Of a stretch of 64,000 nt of DNA, positions 59,961 to 64,000 are shown piece by piece. The stretch is from Taishania sp045629585 (GTDB taxonomy: Bacteria > Bacteroidota > Bacteroidia > Flavobacteriales_D > Crocinitomicaceae). The notes under the pieces are model-generated. The model saw nothing but the letters and a program-made list of their open reading frames with translations, was not told where the DNA came from and did no database searches. The DNA lies in the NCBI GenBank assembly GCA_045629585.1, contig JAZQRM010000001.1, forward strand, positions 3,675 through 67,674. The letters run 5' to 3'. Positions within the stretch are counted from its first letter, which is position 1. Each line of letters begins with the position of its first letter. A program made the translations under genes and the position numbers.

Positions 59961-62315
59961 TTAATTTAGAATTGCCACTTTACCAACAAATTTTCCTTTT
60001 TTTGCATTTGATGCGGTCCAAAATAGATATACACCTGTCGCTACTTTGTTCCCATCAAAGTCACACCCATTCCAGGTTGCAGTACCACCATTAGAAGTGG
60101 TTTTATATACTACATTTCCTGCAATATCGGTCACATTAATATCTGAGTCGTAGCTGATGCCTTGGATAGTAATTACCCCATTGAAGTCAGGATATGCAGG
60201 ATTTGGGAATACCTTTACATCTGTATATTCTGGATCTTCATGCGAAGCATCACTTCTGTATGTGATAAGACCTCTTTCAGTTGCAAAAAATACTTCTCCG
60301 GTGTAGTGATCAATTTCTATGTCTAAGATGTTGTTGCTCAATAGAGGTGAGTTTTCTGTAGTGAAATGTTTTATGACTTGTTGTCCATCAGCAGATAATA
60401 ATATAGCTCCTCCGCTAATTGTACCCATCCATTTTCTATTTCCACCATCTACTTCTATATCAGTTATTGATGTGTAGCCTAGTACATATTGAGTTTCTGA
60501 GAATTCATCATCTCCTACTTGTTGTGTCGAGATTTTAGGGCGTTGTACTTTGTATGAACCAGGAGTTTTTTCAAATGCTTCGTTGGAATTATAGAGGATG
60601 CAAAATCCTTTATCTGTTCCGATCCAGAGTTCATTATCGTAATCCATTGTTATTGCGCTAACGTTACTTGATGGCCACATTTCACCAAGTTCATTAGCTG
60701 AATTTAGATGAATTCGTTTATCGTCTGATGTGGATTGTACGTTCGAGCCAGGTTTGTAACCGATTACACCATTTCCTTTCATTACCACCCATATGTTGTC
60801 AAAATAGTCTGCGTATATTTTTCTTGCACTTCTCCCTGCAGAGCTATATCCTAAATTGAATTTTGACCAGGTTCCATTGGGTTCTTTTAGCTTTAGGATA
60901 TCACTCGTATTACTGTTAATGATCCATAAATTACCTTTACTGTCGTAAGTAAGGTCATTGATGTAATACCACCCTTGGTTGTTTTGTGTGTAGGGGGCTA
61001 AGGTAGAATTATACTTTGAAAAAGTGTCAACTAACTCCCCTTCCTTGTTAATTATCGAAACAGGTAGTTGAGAAAGTGTTCCTACTGCTATTTCTTCGTT
61101 GATTGGATTAATTGCTACAGCGCCATTGTCCCAAATGTATTTACCCGTCCAAAGTGGATGACTATCTTTTACATAAGTCCATTTTTGGTCTTTAAATATC
61201 ATTAATCCTACGGTTGTATATGTTGGTGATATTTCACCGTTATTACCTGGGGCTATTGCCATTTTACCTTTGTACCAATCCATTGCATATGCTTCTGACC
61301 TGTATGGCCCTTGAAAGGATATACGATTGAGTTTGCCATCCACCTCTCTGTGTATCAAACCGAAGTTATTGTCGCCGATATAAATATTGTCATTTACTAA
61401 ATCGAGTGAATTTGCAAAGGATGTACCAAATGTGTAATCGTTAAAAAAGAAATTAATGGTGTTCCAAGAATCGAATCCTTCAATGAAATTCATCCCCATG
61501 CAATACAGAATGTTATTTCTAACAACCATTCCACCGTATTCTAGATAACCACCTTTGTCCATCCAAGGGGTAAAGGAGTTAGTTCTGCGACGGTAGATGG
61601 TATCGAATGCATATTGTGGCGTTTTCTGAACTATAAGTAATTCATTCTGCCATTTTATCATGTCGATATATTGTCCCTGAGCTGGGAGTGTTAATAGTTT
61701 TGTTGTCGAATCGACACTCCAGTAAGCGGTATTGCTAATAGCTGGATTATTCTTATTACATTTTAATAGTCGGGTTGTTGTTAAAGCATAAAGAGTATCT
61801 CCTATTATTTGAGAAGACATTATTTCCTCTGTTGAACTGGGATAGTAGGTGTCTTTTATTTCCTTTCGTTTGGGATCAACGATGACTATTCCAAAACCTG
61901 TGTTGACGTAAACATATTGTTCGTGGCTGGTTATTTTCGTGATACTCTTTATCCCTTGTATTGATGCAAGTTTTATTCCCGGGATGTTGTAAACCTGTTC
62001 ATTTTGGATTAGATCGATGTTTCCATTGTCATATCCTATGATTATAGTGTTTGTTGGTTCATGTTTACCTAATGCGGATATTCTAAAATCCGAGAGATGA
62101 TTAGCATTGGTCCATAAGGATTGTTCTTTATAATCAACATCGTATGTTAGAATTCCTAATTCGAAAGCAGTGTAGATCATTGAACCTTGATGCTCGATGC
62201 CTATCACTTTTTCATTTGGACTAAATATCCGCCAACTATCCATGTTTGATTGAGCATTTATGGTGTTCAAAAACCAAATATGGATGATTAATTGTACGAT
62301 TAGAATATTTTTCAT
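59961..62315 (-). CDS. porZ: PorZ-like T9SS beta-propeller protein with type A sorting domain
   Basis: 784 residues, matching the usual PorZ length. Signal peptide (MKNILIVQLIIHIWFLNTINAQ), then two seven-bladed beta-propellers (about 25-690) with blades such as IYTAFELGILTYDV, IIIGYDNGNIDLIQN, VYVNTGFGIVIVD, LWIGTDKGFCILYN, KWMGTISGGAILLS and VFFATERGLITY. The C-terminal type A T9SS domain begins at KVFPNPAYPDFNGV and ends KGKFVGKVAIL. PorZ is part of the surface attachment complex that delivers anionic LPS to the sortase PorU. The recO neighbourhood supports this call. Confidence 0.88.
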   Translation of the reverse strand: MKNILIVQLIIHIWFLNTINAQSNMDSWRIFSPNEKVIGIEHQGSMIYTAFELGILTYDVDYKEQSLWTNANHLSDFRISALGKHEPTNTIIIGYDNGNIDLIQNEQVYNIPGIKLASIQGIKSITKITSHEQYVYVNTGFGIVIVDPKRKEIKDTYYPSSTEEIMSSQIIGDTLYALTTTRLLKCNKNNPAISNTAYWSVDSTTKLLTLPAQGQYIDMIKWQNELLIVQKTPQYAFDTIYRRRTNSFTPWMDKGGYLEYGGMVVRNNILYCMGMNFIEGFDSWNTINFFFNDYTFGTSFANSLDLVNDNIYIGDNNFGLIHREVDGKLNRISFQGPYRSEAYAMDWYKGKMAIAPGNNGEISPTYTTVGLMIFKDQKWTYVKDSHPLWTGKYIWDNGAVAINPINEEIAVGTLSQLPVSIINKEGELVDTFSKYNSTLAPYTQNNQGWYYINDLTYDSKGNLWIINSNTSDILKLKEPNGTWSKFNLGYSSAGRSARKIYADYFDNIWVVMKGNGVIGYKPGSNVQSTSDDKRIHLNSANELGEMWPSSNVSAITMDYDNELWIGTDKGFCILYNSNEAFEKTPGSYKVQRPKISTQQVGDDEFSETQYVLGYTSITDIEVDGGNRKWMGTISGGAILLSADGQQVIKHFTTENSPLLSNNILDIEIDHYTGEVFFATERGLITYRSDASHEDPEYTDVKVFPNPAYPDFNGVITIQGISYDSDINVTDIAGNVVYKTTSNGGTATWNGCDFDGNKVATGVYLFWTASNAKKGKFVGKVAILN

Positions 62316-62411
62316 AATAGCTAAATTAACGGAATTTGTTTGTTTTTATTCTATCTATTGTTAGAAATGTGGCTTTTTACTTTTTTATGTATAGGTTTTG
62401 AGATAAAAGTT

Positions 62412-62419
62412 TAAATTTG
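62412..62419 (+). promoter_or_regulatory. tRNA-Arg promoter -7 element
   Basis: TAAATTTG, exact consensus, 10 nt before the tRNA 5' end. It implies that the tRNA gene is transcribed. Confidence 0.55.
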
Positions 62420-62429
62420 TGAGCAATTC

Positions 62430-62503
62430 GGCTCCGTAGCTCAGCTGTATAGAGCACTGGATTTCGGCTCCAGCGGTCGGGGGTTAGAATCCCTCCGGGG
62501 TCA
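62430..62503 (+). tRNA. tRNA-Arg (anticodon UCG)
   Basis: Cloverleaf of 74 nt: acceptor GGCTCCG (62430-62436) with CGGGGTC (62496-62502), discriminator A; D-stem GCTC/GAGC; anticodon stem CTGGA/TCCAG with loop TTTCGGC, anticodon TCG at 62464-62466; T-stem GGGGG/CCCTC. CCA is not encoded. Odd: D-loop reads AGCTGTATA (T where G19 belongs) and T-loop reads TTAGAAT (A where C56 belongs), a compensated change of the G19-C56 tertiary pair. A tyrosine recombinase follows, so the 3' end may be an attachment site. Confidence 0.9.
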
Positions 62504-62505
62504 CT

Positions 62506-62532
62506 AGGGATGGTTTGTAGCCATCCTTTTTT
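62506..62532 (+). terminator. Terminator after tRNA-Arg
   Basis: GGATGG (62508-62513), loop TTTGTAG, CCATCC (62521-62526), then six T. Confidence 0.8.
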
Positions 62533-62585
62533 GTTTCAATATCATGCTAGACACCAATATTGACACGTGTTAAAACAAGGTGAAA

Positions 62586-62637
62586 CTTTGTGATACAATA
62601 TGCTTTGTGATACATTTGTGTTACACGGTGTGATACA
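62586..62637 (+). repeat. Repeat cluster TGTGnTACA overlapping the integrase promoter
   Basis: TGTGATACA occurs at 62589, 62606 and 62629, and TGTGTTACA at 62617, starts 17, 11 and 12 bp apart. The first two are extended as CTTTGTGATACA. The copies overlap a candidate promoter (TTG 62588-62590; TACATTTG 62611-62618, 20 bp apart), so they could be operator sites, recombinase arm-type sites, or both. Confidence 0.7.
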
Positions 62638-62651
62638 CTAATCATTTTGTT

Positions 62652-63857
62652 ATGTATTCAAAAATTATTTTCAATAGACGCAAGAAATTAAACTCTAATG
62701 GTGAAGGCTTAGTCGAAATTGAGGTATATGTTAGTCGTTCCAATAGAAAATTTCGCTCTACTAAGATATTTATTGACCCGAAATTTTGGGATGCGCCCAA
62801 TTTACGAGTAAAGAAAACGCATAAGGAAAGCGACTTACTCAATACTAAATTGCAATTGATGCGTTCAGAAATTGACAATTTTCTACTTCAACAAAAATTG
62901 AATAGTCAAGAGATGGATATTGCTATTCTTGAAAATAAGGTGCAGACTAATGTGACCTTCTTTGATTGGTTCGAAAACCAAACAATGATTATTTCCAATG
63001 CTGATTTGAGCCCAGGAACTCATAAATTGTACGCAAGAACAATCAAGTATTTGAAGGAGTATTCCAAAGACTTTCTAATTAAGGAGATTTCAGTTTCTTA
63101 CTTGGAGGGATTCAATCGTTTTTTGATTAAAAAAGGTTTAGCTATTAATTCACGATCAACTCTTTTTAAGAAAATAAAAAAGGCATTAACATTGGCTGTT
63201 AAAAATGATGTTATTTCGTTTAGTCAAAATCCTTTTAATCGTGATTTTAAAGTTTCTGAAGTTGATGTGGATAAACAGTCACTGACATTGGCTGAATTAC
63301 GTCACCTAGAGAACTTAGATATGGATTTACGACCTGAGCTTGCAATAACTAGAGATATGTTTTTATTTGCGTGCTATACTGCTGTTCGTTATGGTGATTT
63401 AACTAATCTTTCTTTTGAGAATTTTGATTTGTTAGATAATGGAAAAATTCGTTTGAGGTATACTCCTAGTAAGACCAAGAACTCTAATAATAAGCGTATA
63501 GAGTGGATAATTTCGGATTTTTGGAATTGTAAAGCAGACCAAATTATTTTGCGATACATGGAAATGTATAATTCTTTTCGTGATCATGAAAGAGAAAAAC
63601 GTTTATTCTTTTCTTATTCAAATGCCTTTTATAACCGTAGTTTAAAAGAGTTACAACGCTTCGCAGGATTGAATCAAAAACTTACTTCGCATCTTGCAAG
63701 ACACACCTGCATAACGTTGTTAATTAATGATTTCGGATTAGATATAACAAAAGCACAAATGATCGCGGGGCATTCAAAAATGGAAATGACTAGAAAGTAT
63801 TTAAGGATTACTGAACAGGATTTAGCTAATGCAGCTGCAAAAATTAACTGGGAATAA
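62652..63857 (+). CDS. Tyrosine recombinase / phage-type site-specific integrase
   Basis: 401 residues. N-terminal arm-type DNA-binding domain (about 1-90; LVEIEVYVSRSNRKFRSTKIFIDPKFWD), a SAM-like core-binding domain (about 105-205) and a catalytic domain with Arg in YTAVRYGDL, the H-x-x-R box in HLARHTCITLL, and GHSKMEMTRKYLRI carrying the second His and nucleophile Tyr. All active-site residues are present, so it should be functional. Position 148 bp after a tRNA-Arg gene, behind a repeat cluster, fits an integrative element using the tRNA 3' end as attachment site. Conjugative-transposon integrases of Bacteroidota have this architecture. Confidence 0.94.
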   Translation: MYSKIIFNRRKKLNSNGEGLVEIEVYVSRSNRKFRSTKIFIDPKFWDAPNLRVKKTHKESDLLNTKLQLMRSEIDNFLLQQKLNSQEMDIAILENKVQTNVTFFDWFENQTMIISNADLSPGTHKLYARTIKYLKEYSKDFLIKEISVSYLEGFNRFLIKKGLAINSRSTLFKKIKKALTLAVKNDVISFSQNPFNRDFKVSEVDVDKQSLTLAELRHLENLDMDLRPELAITRDMFLFACYTAVRYGDLTNLSFENFDLLDNGKIRLRYTPSKTKNSNNKRIEWIISDFWNCKADQIILRYMEMYNSFRDHEREKRLFFSYSNAFYNRSLKELQRFAGLNQKLTSHLARHTCITLLINDFGLDITKAQMIAGHSKMEMTRKYLRITEQDLANAAAKINWE

Positions 63858-63859
63858 AA

Positions 63860-63883
63860 AAAGCCACTCGTTTGAGTGGCTTT
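63860..63883. terminator. Terminator after the integrase gene (bidirectional)
   Basis: GCCACTC (63863-63869), loop GTTT, GAGTGGC (63874-63880), with AAA/TTT outer pairs; shared with the convergent partial gene. Confidence 0.8.
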
Positions 63884-63887
63884 CTTG

Positions 63888-64000
63888 TTAATCTTCTGGT
63901 TGTACAGGTTGTGGAGCTTTGTTTATGTTTTTCATATTAACAGTGTCCAGTTTTTCATTTCCTTCAGTGTCAGTATAACGTATTTTCACTTTCCCTTTAT
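63888..64000 (-). CDS. Unknown protein, C-terminal fragment (cut by right edge)
   Basis: An open frame read leftward from the right edge ends at TAA 63888-63890, giving at least 37 residues: KGKVKIRYTDTEGNEKLDTV, then a Pro/Gln-rich tail ending QPVQPED. There are no motifs I recognise. It is convergent with the integrase across a shared terminator, which supports it as a real gene 3' end. It may be the next gene of the putative integrated element. Confidence 0.5.
   Translation of the reverse strand, partial: KGKVKIRYTDTEGNEKLDTVNMKNINKAPQPVQPED

Noticed and set aside
1..64000. CRISPR array, transposase, restriction-modification or toxin-antitoxin locus
   Set aside because: Read for on both strands; no repeat-spacer pattern and no protein with the relevant motifs was seen.

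Overview
The window looks like a piece of chromosome from an AT-rich Bacteroidota bacterium, most likely Flavobacteriales and perhaps close to Crocinitomicaceae (Fluviicola-like). Three things point there: many promoters fit the Bacteroidota -7 element TAnnTTTG; type IX secretion (T9SS) proteins are present (a PorZ-like protein, a type A cargo metalloprotease, a type B CHU_C cargo and a partial CUB/PKD protein); and the conserved families are typical of the phylum (DUF6438, DUF3109, DUF4286, a DUF6341-like protein, BrxA/B, a lysS with a C-terminal extension). The taxonomic call is an inference from gene content; no rRNA is present.

Layout. 1-1.04 kb: a secreted CUB/PKD protein cut by the left edge, with a small secreted partner. 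1.2-9.2 kb: acyl-CoA carboxylase beta subunit, lysS, a Cys/Met PLP enzyme divergent from an Lrp/AsnC regulator, bacilliredoxin, and comF with a FAD oxidoreductase. 9.5-16.1 kb: nrdB-nrdA, radA, cysS. 16.1-20.5 kb: an lnt-led operon ending in an 855-residue type B T9SS cargo. 20.6-32.8 kb: polA, a DUF6438 lipoprotein, a large SF1 helicase, a metB-like gene followed by a TrkA/RCK protein and an SDR, an M43 protease and a DUF3109 protein. 32.8-41.5 kb: rimP-nusA-infB behind a terminator-like leader hairpin, rsmI, hemA-hemC-hemD. 41.5-47.6 kb: lipoprotein, pnuC with a NadR-type kinase, then a TPP riboswitch controlling a TonB-dependent receptor and an acyl-CoA-dehydrogenase-like flavoprotein. 47.3-62.3 kb: small lipoprotein, mreB, purH, an orphan OmpR-type regulator, dCMP deaminase, S41 protease, DUF4286, rsmA, small membrane protein, ispD, gatC, an acyltransferase, trpS, a peptide-binding lipoprotein, recO and porZ. 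62.4 kb to the end: tRNA-Arg(UCG), a tyrosine recombinase behind a cluster of short repeats, and the 3' end of an unknown gene; this may be the left edge of an integrated element that continues past the window.

Most of the window is core housekeeping. The parts most worth a second look are: (1) a tRNA-Arg whose otherwise nearly universal G19-C56 tertiary pair appears swapped to U19-A56, next to an integrase; (2) the TPP-riboswitch unit pairing a TonB receptor with a flavoprotein of unknown substrate; (3) a GNRA-capped terminator-like hairpin between the promoter and start codon of rimP-nusA-infB; (4) at least five genes whose -7 promoter element ends only 4-5 nt before ATG, which predicts leaderless mRNAs; (5) an in-frame 51-bp-period duplication at the 3' end of nrdA. 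I saw no CRISPR array, no recognised defence cluster and no transposase. No wholly new multi-gene system can be claimed from sequence alone.
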